Shown here one piece after another: positions 32,624 through 42,639 of a stretch of DNA of 64,000 nt (position 1 is the first letter of the stretch; every line of letters begins with the position of its first letter). Made by a program: the position numbers and the translations under genes. Under the pieces are notes generated by a model, which was given only the letters and a program-made list of their open reading frames with translations, did not search any database and was not told where the DNA came from. The DNA comes from Nocardioides halotolerans DSM 19273. Its GTDB lineage: Bacteria > Actinomycetota > Actinomycetes > Propionibacteriales > Nocardioidaceae. Location: contig NZ_KE383922.1 of assembly GCF_000422805.1 (NCBI RefSeq), positions 423,772 through 487,771 of the forward strand. Direction: 5' to 3'.

Positions 32624-33382
32624 GTGACAGGGTCCCCGCCCCACGCAGCGTCGGCCGGGCGCTCCTCCGACACCTCCGCCCGGATGAACATCGGGGAGGT
32701 CCTGGAGCTGCTGCACGAGGACTTCCCGACCATCTCGATCCCCAAGATCCGCTTCCTCGAGGAGAAGGGGATCGTGACGCCCGAACGGACGTCGTCGGGC
32801 TACCGCAAGTTCTCCCACGCCGACGTCGAGCGGCTGCGCTACGCACTTCTGCTCCAGCGTGACCACCACCAGCCGCTGGCGCGGATCGTGGAGATCCTCG
32901 ACGCCATCGACCGCGGCCTCGAGCCGCCACCCCTGGTCGACCTCAGCCCGACCGTGCCGGAGGTGGCGCTGTCCGCCGACGGACTGCCGAGCCCCGAGTC
33001 CTTCCGGCGGCACGACGACCTGCGGCTCTCGCGCCGTGAGCTGCTCAAGATCGCCGAGATCGACGAGGCACTGCTCGACCAGCTCGAGCAGTACGCCCTC
33101 GTGGTCCCGCGCCGCGGCACCGGCCACTACGACTCCGACGCGCTGGTGATCTGCACGACCGCCCGCGAGCTCGCCGAGTTCGGCCTCGAGCCCCGGCACC
33201 TGCGGGCGTTCAAGACCGCGGCCGACCGCGAGGTCGGGCTGGTCGAGCAGGTCCTCGCACCACGGCGGCGCGCCTCCGACCCGGCGGCCTCCGCCCGCCG
33301 CGAGGACACCGTCACCCAGCTCGCCGCGCTCTCGGTCCGGCTGCACGCCACTCTCGTCAAGACCGGCCTCCGCCGGCTCTGA
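32624..33382 (+). CDS. ftsR: MerR-family regulator, FtsR type
   Basis: A 252-residue MerR regulator. The DNA-binding domain begins with MNIGEVLELL (residue 21 from the GTG at 32624) and contains ISIPKIRFLEEKGIVTPERT and SSGYRKFSHADVERL. The long C-terminal half (LSRRELLKIAEIDEALLDQL, FGLEPRHLRAFKTAADREVG) matches Mtb Rv1828 and the Corynebacterium FtsR, which activates ftsZ. The GTG start lies 3 bp after the garA stop; the ATG at 32684 is a shorter option. No cysteine-rich metal loop is present, so it is not a metal sensor. The stop is followed by the TIR element at 33384. Confidence 0.87.
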   Translation: MTGSPPHAASAGRSSDTSARMNIGEVLELLHEDFPTISIPKIRFLEEKGIVTPERTSSGYRKFSHADVERLRYALLLQRDHHQPLARIVEILDAIDRGLEPPPLVDLSPTVPEVALSADGLPSPESFRRHDDLRLSRRELLKIAEIDEALLDQLEQYALVVPRRGTGHYDSDALVICTTARELAEFGLEPRHLRAFKTAADREVGLVEQVLAPRRRASDPAASARREDTVTQLAALSVRLHATLVKTGLRRL

Positions 33383-33383
33383 T

Positions 33384-33616
33384 ACCCCCGCGAGCTTCGA
33401 CCCCCAATCCGCGGCGACTGCTCGCTGCGCTCGCGGCGCCTTGCTCGCTGCACTCGCTTCGGCGCGGTCGCCGCGGCTCGGAGGCCGATCGCGGGGCGCC
33501 TCGCTGCGCTCGGAACTACCGGGTCGCTGCGCTCCCACGCTCCCATTGCGCTTTCATACCCACCCGGCTCGTCCCGGCGGGGTCGCCGCGGCTTGGGGGT
33601 CGAAGCTCGCGGGGGT
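33384..33616. mobile_element. MITE-like non-coding element (copy A) with 35-bp terminal inverted repeats
   Basis: Positions 33384-33418 and 33582-33616 are inverted repeats of 35 bp with one mismatch (ACCCCCGCGAGCTTCGACCC at the left, its complement at the right). The 233-bp element carries no gene. Its interior, including CTCGGAACTACCGGGTCGCT and CCCACGCTCCCATTGCGCTT, recurs at 34990-35277 and 1-150. It sits exactly behind the ftsR stop codon and its right end is 15 bp from the -10 element of the next gene. Confidence 0.85.
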
Positions 33617-33631
33617 GTCCAACGGCAGGGG

Positions 33632-33637
33632 TAGTGT
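33632..33637 (+). promoter_or_regulatory. -10 element of a probable leaderless promoter for the DUF151 gene
   Basis: TAGTGT is followed after exactly 7 bases (TGAAAGC) by the ATG of the DUF151 gene, which has no ribosome site. This spacing is the signature of leaderless transcripts in actinobacteria. The -35 region would fall in the right end of the TIR element. Confidence 0.6.
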
Positions 33638-33644
33638 TGAAAGC

Positions 33645-34112
33645 ATGCGGGAGGTCGATGTCATGGGCGTCCGGGTCGAGATGCCGTCGAACCAGCCGAT
33701 CGTGCTCCTGCGCGAGGTGACCGGCGAGCGCTACCTGCCGATCTGGATCGGTGCCGTCGAGGCCACCGCCATCGCGTTCGCGCAGCAGGGCGTCGTACCC
33801 CCTCGTCCGCTGACGCACGACCTCCTCAAGGACGTCCTCGAGGCCACCGGCAACGAGCTCGACGAGGTCCGGATCACCGAGGTCAAGGACGGCGTGTTCT
33901 TCGCGACCCTGGTCTTCGGCTCCGGCGCCGAGGTCAGCGCCCGCCCGTCGGACTCGATCGCGCTGGCCCTGCGCACCGGCTCGCGCATCTTCTGCGCCGA
34001 GGAGGTGCTCGACGAGGCCGGCCTCGCCGTGCCGGCCGAGCAGGAGGACGAGGTCGAGAAGTTCCGCGAGTTCCTCGACCAGGTGACGCCCGAGGACTTC
34101 GACGCCCACTGA
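33645..34112 (+). CDS. Bifunctional nuclease family protein (DUF151)
   Basis: A 155-residue DUF151 protein, family marked by REVDVMGVRVEMPSNQPIVL, GERYLPIWIGAVEATAIAFA and the Ser-rich ARPSDSIALALRTG. Family members in plants and Mycobacterium (Rv1829) have been linked to nuclease activity, but the function in this cluster is unclear. A longer frame from 33441 only reads through the repeat element, so the ATG at 33645 is taken. The gene lies between two MerR regulators in an order kept from Mycobacterium. An imperfect hairpin follows its stop. Confidence 0.92.
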   Translation: MREVDVMGVRVEMPSNQPIVLLREVTGERYLPIWIGAVEATAIAFAQQGVVPPRPLTHDLLKDVLEATGNELDEVRITEVKDGVFFATLVFGSGAEVSARPSDSIALALRTGSRIFCAEEVLDEAGLAVPAEQEDEVEKFREFLDQVTPEDFDAH

Positions 34113-34125
34113 CGAAGGCCGACAA

Positions 34126-34157
34126 GACCAAATCAGCGCATTCGCGCTTGTTTGGTC
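34126..34157 (+). terminator. Hairpin after the DUF151 gene
   Basis: GACCAAA/TTTGGTC (34126-34132 and 34151-34157) and the inner AGCGC/GCGCT form a stem with a small internal loop and a 4-base apex, followed by GTGTTTC. It is likely to terminate the garA-ftsR-DUF151 transcript. Confidence 0.6.
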
Positions 34158-34214
34158 GTGTTTCACGCGTGGAACCGAGCCGAATGGGCGCGATTGCGCT
34201 GGATCGGTTCGAAA

Positions 34215-34241
34215 GTCTCAACCTCCACATGAGGGTGAGAC
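34215..34241. promoter_or_regulatory. Interrupted palindrome upstream of the second MerR gene
   Basis: GTCTCAACCTC and GAGGGTGAGAC flank a 5-base centre (CACAT), giving 10 of 11 paired positions. It lies 17 bp upstream of the -35 box of the promoter at 34259, a place suited to an operator. The half-site words also occur at 31992-32008. Binding by the MerR protein encoded downstream (autoregulation) is an inference. Confidence 0.6.
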
Positions 34242-34258
34242 ACACCGGGTGTCGGTCG

Positions 34259-34287
34259 TTGACCCGTTCGAGGGGTCGCCGTACCGT
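34259..34287 (+). promoter_or_regulatory. SigA-type promoter of the second MerR gene
   Basis: TTGACC (34259-34264) and TACCGT (34282-34287) are separated by 17 bp, a near-consensus housekeeping promoter. Transcription would start near 34294, leaving a leader of about 90 bases before the GTG at 34386, where GAGGAG gives a strong ribosome site. A second possible -10, TACGCT, lies at about 34350. Confidence 0.7.
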
Positions 34288-34385
34288 GAACTGTCCTCGT
34301 TGTAACTCCACCGATGTGGTTGTGGCCTCATGGTCGCCCCGGGCGGACTACGCTGAACGAGACCAGACCCCGTTGAGGAGATCGC

Positions 34386-34988
34386 GTGAACGAGCAGGAC
34401 ACACCCGCCGACCTGCGTGACACCGTCGACGCCGACCTGGCCGCCGAGGCGGCGCAGGAGCAGGGGCTGCTGTTCACCGACGACGTCTCGCCGCTGCCGA
34501 GCGACCTCGGCTACCGCGGCCCGACCGCGTGCAACGCGGCCGGCATCACCTACCGCCAACTCGACTACTGGGCCCGCACCGGCCTGGTCGAGCCGACCGT
34601 CCGCGGCGCCTCCGGCTCCGGTTCCCAGCGGCTCTACTCCTTCCGCGACATCTTGATCCTCAAGGTCATCAAGCGGCTGCTCGACGCCGGCATCTCGCTG
34701 CAGAACATCCGCACGGCCGTGCAGTTCCTCACCGAGCGCGGCACCGACGACCTCACCCGCGTGACGCTGATGAGCGACGGCGCCTCCGTCTACGAGTGCA
34801 CCAGCAACGACGAGGTCATCGACCTGCTCCAGGGCGGACAGGGCGTGTTCGGCATCGCCATCGGCGGGGTCTGGCGCGAGATCGAGGGCACCCTCGCCGA
34901 CCTGCCCAGCGAGCGCACCGTCGACACCGCCGAGCCGACCCCCGGCGACGAGCTCGCCGCCCGCCGCGCGGCCCGCAACGCTGTCTGA
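34386..34988 (+). CDS. MerR-family regulator, orthologue type of Mtb Rv1830
   Basis: A 200-residue MerR protein. After an acidic N-terminal tail of 45 residues (QEQGLLFTDDVSPLPSDLGY) comes the helix-turn-helix: TACNAAGITYRQLDYWARTG, LVEPTVRGASGSGSQRLYSF and LLDAGISLQNIRTAVQFL. The rest (GASVYECTSNDEVIDLLQGG) fits the Rv1830 group, described in mycobacteria as a regulator of cell growth and division. Position between DUF151 and gcvP agrees. It has its own promoter and candidate operator. Its stop is followed directly by copy B of the repeat element. Confidence 0.9.
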   Translation: MNEQDTPADLRDTVDADLAAEAAQEQGLLFTDDVSPLPSDLGYRGPTACNAAGITYRQLDYWARTGLVEPTVRGASGSGSQRLYSFRDILILKVIKRLLDAGISLQNIRTAVQFLTERGTDDLTRVTLMSDGASVYECTSNDEVIDLLQGGQGVFGIAIGGVWREIEGTLADLPSERTVDTAEPTPGDELAARRAARNAV

Positions 34989-34989
34989 T

Positions 34990-35277
34990 ACCCCCGCGAG
35001 CTTCGGCCCCCAATCCGCGGCGACGTTCGCTGGCGCTCACGGGCGCCTCGCTCGCTGCACTCGCTTCGGCGCAGTCGCCGCGGCTCGGAGGCCGATCGCG
35101 GGGCGCCTCGCTGCGCTCGGAACTACCGGGTCGCTGCGCTCCCACGCTCCCATTGCGCTTTCATACCCACCCGGCTCGTCCCGGCGGGGTCGCCGCGGCT
35201 CGGAGGCCGATCGCGGGGCGCCTCGCTGCGCTCGGAACTACCGGGTCGCTGCGCTCCCACGCTCCCATTGCGCTTCA
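34990..35277. mobile_element. Copy B of the MITE-like element, with internal duplication and no right end
   Basis: It begins with the same left terminus as copy A (ACCCCCGCGAGCTTCGGCCC), again right after a TGA stop. A 115-bp interior unit starts at 35074 and is repeated from 35189; the second unit breaks off near 35277 (CCCATTGCGCTT). The right terminal repeat of copy A is absent. It therefore looks like a rearranged, immobile remnant. No gene is present between 34989 and 35550. Confidence 0.82.
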
Positions 35278-35347
35278 CACCCGCACTCTGTACGCGCCAA
35301 CTACTGCCCGCGAGCGTCGCGATCCGCGTGCGCCACGGGGCGACGGG

Positions 35348-35353
35348 TACGAT
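35348..35353 (+). promoter_or_regulatory. -10 element for gcvP leader transcript
   Basis: TACGAT fits an actinobacterial -10 box. Transcription would start around 35360, just before the riboswitch. The -35 region (near 35325) is weak. Confidence 0.55.
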
Positions 35354-35368
35354 GGCCACGCTGACCAT

Positions 35369-35490
35369 CCCGCACGGGAGAGTCTCCGGACGACCTGCAC
35401 ACCAGGGCCGACCGGAGCGCCGAAGGGGCAATTCCTCCCCGGAACCTCTCAGGCGCCAAGGACCATGCGGGCCAGGCAACTCTGAAGCAC
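35369..35490 (+). ncRNA. Glycine riboswitch upstream of gcvP
   Basis: The leader contains the conserved glycine-aptamer blocks: P1 strand CCCGCA (35369-35374), GGGAGAG, GCGCCGAAGGGGCAA, then CCTCTCAGGCGCCAAGGAC and the closing P1 strand TGCGGG (35466-35471). The tail GGCAACTCTGAAG matches the usual 3' extension. Only one complete aptamer is recognisable, followed perhaps by a remnant of a second. Glycine binding is expected to switch on gcvP. A GAGGAG ribosome site lies 7 bp before the gcvP GTG, so control of translation start is possible. Confidence 0.93.
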
Positions 35491-35550
35491 CGACGCCGGA
35501 GCGACAGAGGGGGAGGGCACCAGACGTACCCGTCCTGAGGAGCCCACCCC

Positions 35551-38427
35551 GTGTCAGACCACCCCTCGCTCACCGAGCTCGACGCCGCGCTGCCCTTCGT
35601 CGACCGGCACATCGGGCTGCGGCCCGCCGACGTCGAGGCGATGCTCTCGCGGCTCGGGTTCGCCTCGCTCGACGCGCTCATGGAGGCCGCGGTGCCCGGT
35701 GGCATCCGCGCCGGCGCCGAGCTCGAGCTGCCGCCGGCGCAGACCGAGGACGCCGTCGCGCGCGAGCTGCGCGCGATCGCCGCGGAGAACACGCCGGGCG
35801 AGCCGATGATCGGGCTGGGCTACCACGCCACGATCACGCCGCCCGTGATCCGGCGCAACGTGCTCGAGGACCCGAGCTGGTACACCGCCTACACGCCCTA
35901 CCAGCCCGAGATCTCGCAGGGCCGGCTCGAGGCGCTGATCAACTTCCAGACCGTCATCGGCGACCTCACCGGCCTGCCGACCGCCAATGCGAGCCTGCTC
36001 GACGAGGGCACGGCCGCCGCGGAGGCGATGACGCTCGTACGCCGCGCGAACCGCAAGGCCACCGGGCCGTTCGTCGTCGACAGCGACGCGCTGCCGCAGA
36101 CGATCGAGGTGGTGCGCACCCGCGCCGCAGCGATGGGCATCGACGTCGTCGTGGCCGACCTGGCGGACGGGCTGCCCGACGGCGAGGTGTGCGGCGTGCT
36201 GCTGCAGTACCCCGGCGCGTCGGGGCGGGTCCTCGACCCGCGCGAGCTCGCGGAGGACGTCTCCGCGCGCGGCGGGATGCTCGTCGTCGCCGCCGACCTG
36301 CTCGCGCTCACGCTGCTCGAGGCCCCGGGCGCCCTCGGCGCCGACGTGGTGGTCGGCTCGAGCCAGCGCTTCGGCGTACCGCTGTTCTACGGCGGACCGC
36401 ACGCCGGCTACATGGCGGTCGCGGCCGGACTCGAGCGGCACCTCCCGGGCCGGCTGGTCGGGGTGTCGGTCGACGCCGAGGGGCGTCCGGCGTACCGCCT
36501 CGCCCTCCAGACCCGCGAGCAGCACATCCGCCGCGACAAGGCCACGTCCAACATCTGCACCGCTCAGGTGCTGCTCGCGGTCGTCGCCTCGATGTACGCC
36601 GTCTACCACGGCCCGGAGGGGCTCCGGGCGATCGCCGCCCGCACCCACCGCTACGCCGCCGTGCTCGCGGCCGCGCTGCGCGACGCGGGCGTCGAGGTCG
36701 CGCACGAGAAGTTCTTCGACACCCTGACCGTGCGGGTCCCCGGTCGCGCCGACGAGGTCGTCGCCGCCGCGCACGCCCTGGGGGTCCAACTGCGGCCGGT
36801 CGACGCGGACACCGTCGGGATCTCCACCTCCGAGGCCACCACGCGCGAGACGCTCGGCCGCGTGCTGCGGGCCTTCGGCGTCGACGGCGTCGACCTCGAC
36901 GCGGTCGACCAGGCGACCGGCGACGGGCTGCCCGACGAGCTGCGCCGCACGACGCCCTACCTCACCCACGAGGTGTTCACGAGCCACCACAGCGAGACCC
37001 AGATGCTGCGCTACCTGCGCCGGCTCTCGGCCCGCGACTACGCGCTCGACCGCGGCATGATCCCGCTCGGCTCGTGCACGATGAAGCTCAACGCGACCAC
37101 GGAGATGGAGCCGGTCTCGCTGCCCGGCTTCGCCGACCTGCACCCCTTCGCGCCCGCCGAGGACGCCGCGGGCTACCGCCGCCTCGTCGACCAGCTCGAG
37201 GGCTGGCTGGCCGAGGTGACGGGCTACGACCGCGTCTCCATCCAGCCGAACGCCGGCTCGCAGGGCGAGCTGGCCGGGCTGCTGGCGATCCGCGGCTACC
37301 ACCGCGCGAACGGCGACCTCGCGCGCGACGTGTGCCTGATCCCGTCGTCGGCGCACGGCACCAACGCCGCGTCCGCGGTGATGGCCGGGATGCGCGTGGT
37401 CGTGGTCAAGGCCGCCGACGACGGCGCGGTCGACCTCGACGACCTCCGCGCGCAGTGCGAGAAGCACGCCGACGCGCTGGCCGCGATCATGGTGACCTAC
37501 CCGTCGACGCACGGCGCCTACGAGGACACGATCACCGAGCTGTGCCGGATCGTCCACGACCACGGCGGGCAGGTCTACGTCGACGGCGCGAACCTCAACG
37601 CGCTGCTGGGCTTCGCCAAGCCCGGCGAGTTCGGCGGCGACGTGTCCCACCTCAACCTGCACAAGACGTTCTGCATCCCGCACGGCGGCGGCGGCCCCGG
37701 CGTGGGCCCGGTGGCGGTGCGCGAGCACCTGGCGCCGTACCTGCCCTCGCACGGCATGCACCCCGAGGCCGACCGCCGCGAGGGCATCGGCCCGATCAGC
37801 GCGGCGCCGTACGGCTCGGCGGGCATCCTGCCGATCTCGTGGGCCTACATCCGGCTGATGGGCGGCGCCGGGCTGACCCGGGCCACCGCGGCCGCGGTGC
37901 TCAGCGCCAACTACGTCGCCGCCCGGCTGGGTGAGCACTTCCCGGTGCTCTACCGCGGCCACGGCGGCCTGGTGGCCCACGAGTGCATCCTCGACGTGCG
38001 CGGGCTCACCAAGGACACCGGCGTGACCGTCGACGACGTCGCCAAGCGGCTCATCGACTACGGCTTCCACGCGCCGACGATGTCCTTCCCCGTGGCCGGC
38101 ACCCTGATGGTCGAGCCGACCGAGTCGGAGGACCTCGCGGAGATCGACCGGTTCTGCGACGCGATGATCGCGATCAAGGCCGAGGTCGACCGGGTCGCGG
38201 CGGGGGAGTGGAGCGCCGAGGAGTCGCCGCTGCGCGGCGCCCCGCACACCACGCGGGCGCTGGCGGGCGAGTGGGACCGCGCCTACGACCGCGACCTCGC
38301 GGTCTTCCCGACCGGACCGGACCCCGACAAGTACTGGCCGCCCGTGGCCCGCATCGACCAGGCCTACGGCGACCGCAACCTGGTCTGCGCGTGCCCGCCG
38401 CTGGAGGCGTTCGCCGAGCAGTCCTGA
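35551..38427 (+). CDS. gcvP: Glycine dehydrogenase (decarboxylating), P protein
   Basis: A 958-residue full-length (fused alpha/beta) P protein. It decarboxylates glycine with PLP and passes the aminomethyl group to GcvH. The N-terminal half contains [23 protein letters not shown] and the [16 protein letters not shown] block. The PLP lysine is Lys705 in [16 protein letters not shown], and the C-terminal [17 protein letters not shown] and CPPLEAF are standard. GTG start behind the glycine riboswitch. It shares this position with Mtb gcvB. The rest of the system (gcvT, lpd) must lie elsewhere. Confidence 0.98.
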   Translation: MSDHPSLTELDAALPFVDRHIGLRPADVEAMLSRLGFASLDALMEAAVPGGIRAGAELELPPAQTEDAVARELRAIAAENTPGEPMIGLGYHATITPPVIRRNVLEDPSWYTAYTPYQPEISQGRLEALINFQTVIGDLTGLPTANASLLDEGTAAAEAMTLVRRANRKATGPFVVDSDALPQTIEVVRTRAAAMGIDVVVADLADGLPDGEVCGVLLQYPGASGRVLDPRELAEDVSARGGMLVVAADLLALTLLEAPGALGADVVVGSSQRFGVPLFYGGPHAGYMAVAAGLERHLPGRLVGVSVDAEGRPAYRLALQTREQHIRRDKATSNICTAQVLLAVVASMYAVYHGPEGLRAIAARTHRYAAVLAAALRDAGVEVAHEKFFDTLTVRVPGRADEVVAAAHALGVQLRPVDADTVGISTSEATTRETLGRVLRAFGVDGVDLDAVDQATGDGLPDELRRTTPYLTHEVFTSHHSETQMLRYLRRLSARDYALDRGMIPLGSCTMKLNATTEMEPVSLPGFADLHPFAPAEDAAGYRRLVDQLEGWLAEVTGYDRVSIQPNAGSQGELAGLLAIRGYHRANGDLARDVCLIPSSAHGTNAASAVMAGMRVVVVKAADDGAVDLDDLRAQCEKHADALAAIMVTYPSTHGAYEDTITELCRIVHDHGGQVYVDGANLNALLGFAKPGEFGGDVSHLNLHKTFCIPHGGGGPGVGPVAVREHLAPYLPSHGMHPEADRREGIGPISAAPYGSAGILPISWAYIRLMGGAGLTRATAAAVLSANYVAARLGEHFPVLYRGHGGLVAHECILDVRGLTKDTGVTVDDVAKRLIDYGFHAPTMSFPVAGTLMVEPTESEDLAEIDRFCDAMIAIKAEVDRVAAGEWSAEESPLRGAPHTTRALAGEWDRAYDRDLAVFPTGPDPDKYWPPVARIDQAYGDRNLVCACPPLEAFAEQS

Positions 38428-38445
38428 CCCGCCGGAGGCGTCAGG
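38423..38445. terminator. Short bidirectional hairpin at the gcvP 3' end
   Basis: CCTGAC (38423-38428) pairs with GTCAGG (38440-38445), with GCC/GGC inside. Both the gcvP stop and the stop of the convergent gene fall in the stem, so it can serve both transcripts. Confidence 0.5.
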
Positions 38446-39085
38446 GCTGGCGGATGCCCTGCACGTGGCCGCGACCCACCTCGTCGCCGCTGCCGCGCGG
38501 GGTCATGACGAACGCGAACCACGAGATCTTGGAGTAGCGGGTCGAGACGACCCTGGACGACTTCTTCGGGATCCGGACGTCGCCCTCGGCGTCATCCTGG
38601 GAGTAGTCGCCGTAGACCAGGCGGATCCGGAACGGCGCGCCGTTGGTGACCCGCAGCCGGCCCGGGTGCCCGGCGATCTTGCGCACCGTGATGCGTGGCA
38701 GCTTCTGCACCGTGAGCGTGACCGTGCCGGGTGTGGCCGAGGTGCCGTCGCACGCGAAGTAGGTGAACGTGTAGGTGCCGGGCGCGGTGCCCCGGCGTGC
38801 GGTGAGGTAGAAGTCCTTCTGGTCCTCGAACACGTCGACCCGGATCCCGGGGTAGTGCTCGGGACCCCGCGCGCAGATGCGCAGGCGGTCGCCCTCGGCG
38901 TCGGTGTCGTTGCGCAGCGGCCGCAGCGCGGCGAGGTTGCCGGGGAAGGTCTGCACGGTGTCGGGCGCCGTCACCGGTGCGGCACCACCTCTGGGGGCGG
39001 CGGGGGTGGCGGAGGCGGCGGGGACGACCAGGGTCAGGCAGAGCGCTGCCGCCGGGCCGAGGACGCGCCAGGACTGGCGCGTCAC
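38441..39085 (-). CDS. Exported Ig-like-domain protein of unknown function
   Basis: A 214-residue protein with a signal peptide (residues about 1-30: RVLGPAAALCLTLVVPAASA). Residues 40-125 (LRNDTDAEGDRLRICARGPE, TYTFTYFACDGTSATPGTVT) resemble the cadherin/Ig-like repeats that bridge bacterial surface proteins, and the remainder (HPGRLRVTNGAPFRIRLVYG) looks like a second beta domain. A single small domain of this type suggests surface binding or envelope structure, not catalysis. GTG at 39085 overlaps the upstream gene stop by 4 bp, so the two are co-expressed. Confidence 0.78.
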   Translation of the reverse strand: MTRQSWRVLGPAAALCLTLVVPAASATPAAPRGGAAPVTAPDTVQTFPGNLAALRPLRNDTDAEGDRLRICARGPEHYPGIRVDVFEDQKDFYLTARRGTAPGTYTFTYFACDGTSATPGTVTLTVQKLPRITVRKIAGHPGRLRVTNGAPFRIRLVYGDYSQDDAEGDVRIPKKSSRVVSTRYSKISWFAFVMTPRGSGDEVGRGHVQGIRQP

Positions 39086-39645
39086 GCCGGGCGGCGCCAC
39101 CTGCCGGCCAGCGCGGCACCGAGCAGCAGGCCGGTCACCGCGGGGTAGAGGACGACGGCGGCGCCGACCAGGCCGAAGCTGGTGTGGTCCCAGATCTCGG
39201 GCAGGTCGTTGGCGCGGTCGACGTACGACGCGTGGTCGAGCACGATCCACGCGCACGGCCCGGCGCCGAGGACGAGCCCGGCGAGGAGTGGCCCCAGACC
39301 GGAGATCCGGGCGGCCGCCGCGGCCACGAAGAGGCACCCCGCGGCGATCGCGCACGCGATCATCACCTGGTCGGAGACCGCGCCGCCCTGGTAGGCGGTG
39401 AGGTCGGGGCCGAGCGTGCGGTAGAAGCCGTAGTCGACGGCGCCGTAGGCCCCGATGACGCCGAGGAACGACAGCAGCACGCTCGAGGCGTGCCGATTGC
39501 CGCCGAGGCCGCGCCGCGGGCGGGGCGCGACGGGATCCGGCTCCTCGGTCTGGCGCTGGATCGGCTGGGTGACCGGCTCGTCGAGAGGGTGGACCTGCTC
39601 CTGCTCGGCCTGGTGCTCGGTGGCCTCGTCCATGGTTGCCTCCAT
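39082..39645 (-). CDS. Membrane protein of unknown function
   Basis: A 187-residue protein with an acidic, Gln-rich cytoplasmic N-terminus of about 50 residues (DEATEHQAEQEQVHPLDEP) and four hydrophobic segments (SSVLLSFLGVIGAYGAVDYG, VMIACAIAAGCLFVAAAAAR, GPLLAGLVLGAGPCAWIVLD, LVGAAVVLYPAVTGLLLGAA). No family is recognised. The start may be the ATG at 39645 or the one at 39633. Its stop overlaps the start of the exported Ig-like protein, which suggests a joint envelope role. Confidence 0.75.
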   Translation of the reverse strand: MEATMDEATEHQAEQEQVHPLDEPVTQPIQRQTEEPDPVAPRPRRGLGGNRHASSVLLSFLGVIGAYGAVDYGFYRTLGPDLTAYQGGAVSDQVMIACAIAAGCLFVAAAAARISGLGPLLAGLVLGAGPCAWIVLDHASYVDRANDLPEIWDHTSFGLVGAAVVLYPAVTGLLLGAALAGRWRRPA

Positions 39646-39681
39646 GATCCGAAAGTACGCCGGTCGAGGCCCTCGATGGCG

Positions 39682-41096
39682 CTACTGCGCCGGCGACACG
39701 CTCGACATGTTGAAGTCGGGGATCCGCAGCGCGGGGGTCGCCGTGCGCGAGAAGTAGTCGTCTCCCCACTCGCGGCTGAAGCTCGGCACGGTCGCCGAGG
39801 CGTGCGTGAACCGGCGCAGCAGGTCGATCGGGCTCTCGTTCCACCGGAAGTTGTTGACCGCGGCGGTGATCTCGCCGTTCTCGACGAGGTAGACGCCGTC
39901 GCGCGTCAGCCCCGTCAGCAGCAGCGTCTGCGGGTCGACCTCGCGGATGTACCACAGGCAGGTCAGCAGCAGACCGCGCTCGGTGCCGGCGACGAGGTCC
40001 TCGATCGACCCGGACCCGCCGTCGACGTCGAGCACGAGGTTGTCGACGGCAGAGGTGACGGGCTGCTGGGTCATGGCGGCGGTGTGGCGCGTCTGGCGCA
40101 GCGCGGTGAGCTCGCCGCCGCGGATCCAGTCGGTGCGGGAGAGCTCGAGGCCGTTGTCGAAGACCGAGCTTTCGTTGCCGGAGGCGGCGGCCATCGCGAA
40201 CGGCGCGCACTCCAGGCCGGCGTACGCCGGGTCGGAGTAGAGCGTCACGTCCGGCCGGACGACGTCCTCGCCGATGCGGGTGCCGGTCGGGCGCCGGCTG
40301 TAGACCGACTGGCCCTCCCACGCGTTGCGGGCGCCGGCCTCCCAGTAGGCGTAGATCATCAGGTCGGAGACCGCCGTCGGCGGCAGGATCGTGTCGTAGC
40401 GACCCGCCTCGAGATCGACCCGGCGCTTGCCCCAGGCGAGCCGCTGGGCGAGCTCCTCGTCGGCGGCCAGCGGGTCGATGTCGCTGAAGTCGCGGGTGGC
40501 GCGGCCCACCCACGCGCTGTTGGTGAGGTCGGCGGTCTTGCCGGTGCACGCGAAGTGGCCCGTCGGCTGGGCGTGGCGCAGTCGCAGCCCCGTGGTCGAG
40601 CCGAGGTAGGTCGTCGCCATCTCGTGGTTGACGAAGCCGTAGAGGACGCGGCCCGCGGCCCGGGCACGCCCGAAGGCCTCGCCCAGCGCCGGGGCCACCT
40701 CGTCGTAGACCTCGATGCCGGTGCTGGCCGGCTCGTCGGCCCAGTCGGGCGACGTGCGGTCGCCGAGGAGCTCCTGGACGTCCTCGGCGGGGGCGGCTGC
40801 CCGCGCCGCGGCGTCGGCGGCCCGGACCAGCTCGTCGACCTCGGCCTGGGTGGTCGCGCTGCCGGACACCGACCCGACCGTGACCCCACCGGACTGCTTC
40901 ACGAACGAGACGATCGAGACGTGCAGGCCGTGCATCACGCCGTTGGTCGTCAGCGTGTTGTTGGCCCAGCGCAGGTTGGCGCTGGTCGTGTCGCGCACGA
41001 TCGCCACGCAGTCGTCGGCCATCGACGCCGCCAGGGCGTGCTCGACCAGCGACTGGGGGCTGGTGCCGTGCGGCCTCGAGGACGTCGTCATCGCGG

Positions 41097-41100
<4 letters not shown>
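39682..41100 (-). CDS. TldD/PmbA family protein, TldE-like subunit
   Basis: A 472-residue member of the TldD/PmbA family. In characterised pairs TldE is the non-catalytic partner of the zinc protease TldD. It lacks an HExxxH motif, as expected for TldE, and keeps the family beta-rich core ([60 protein letters not shown]). ATG at 41100 overlaps the tldD stop by 4 bp, so the two are made in step. Such pairs process peptides (for example microcin maturation or CcdA decay in E. coli), but the target here is unknown; no peptide precursor is seen nearby. Confidence 0.9.
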
Positions 41101-42605
<1,505 letters not shown>

Positions 42606-42639
42606 GGAGCCAACCTAACCGGGCTCTACCCTTGCGCTC

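Noticed and set aside
33441..33644. N-terminal extension of the DUF151 protein through the repeat element
   Set aside because: The extension translates the non-coding element (the same residues appear upstream of 35268 and at 34990-35277), and the family starts at MREVDVMG.
35554..38247. An 897-codon open frame on the minus strand opposite gcvP
   Set aside because: It mirrors the full gcvP gene, whose P-protein motifs and PLP lysine are intact. The antisense product has no recognisable domain.
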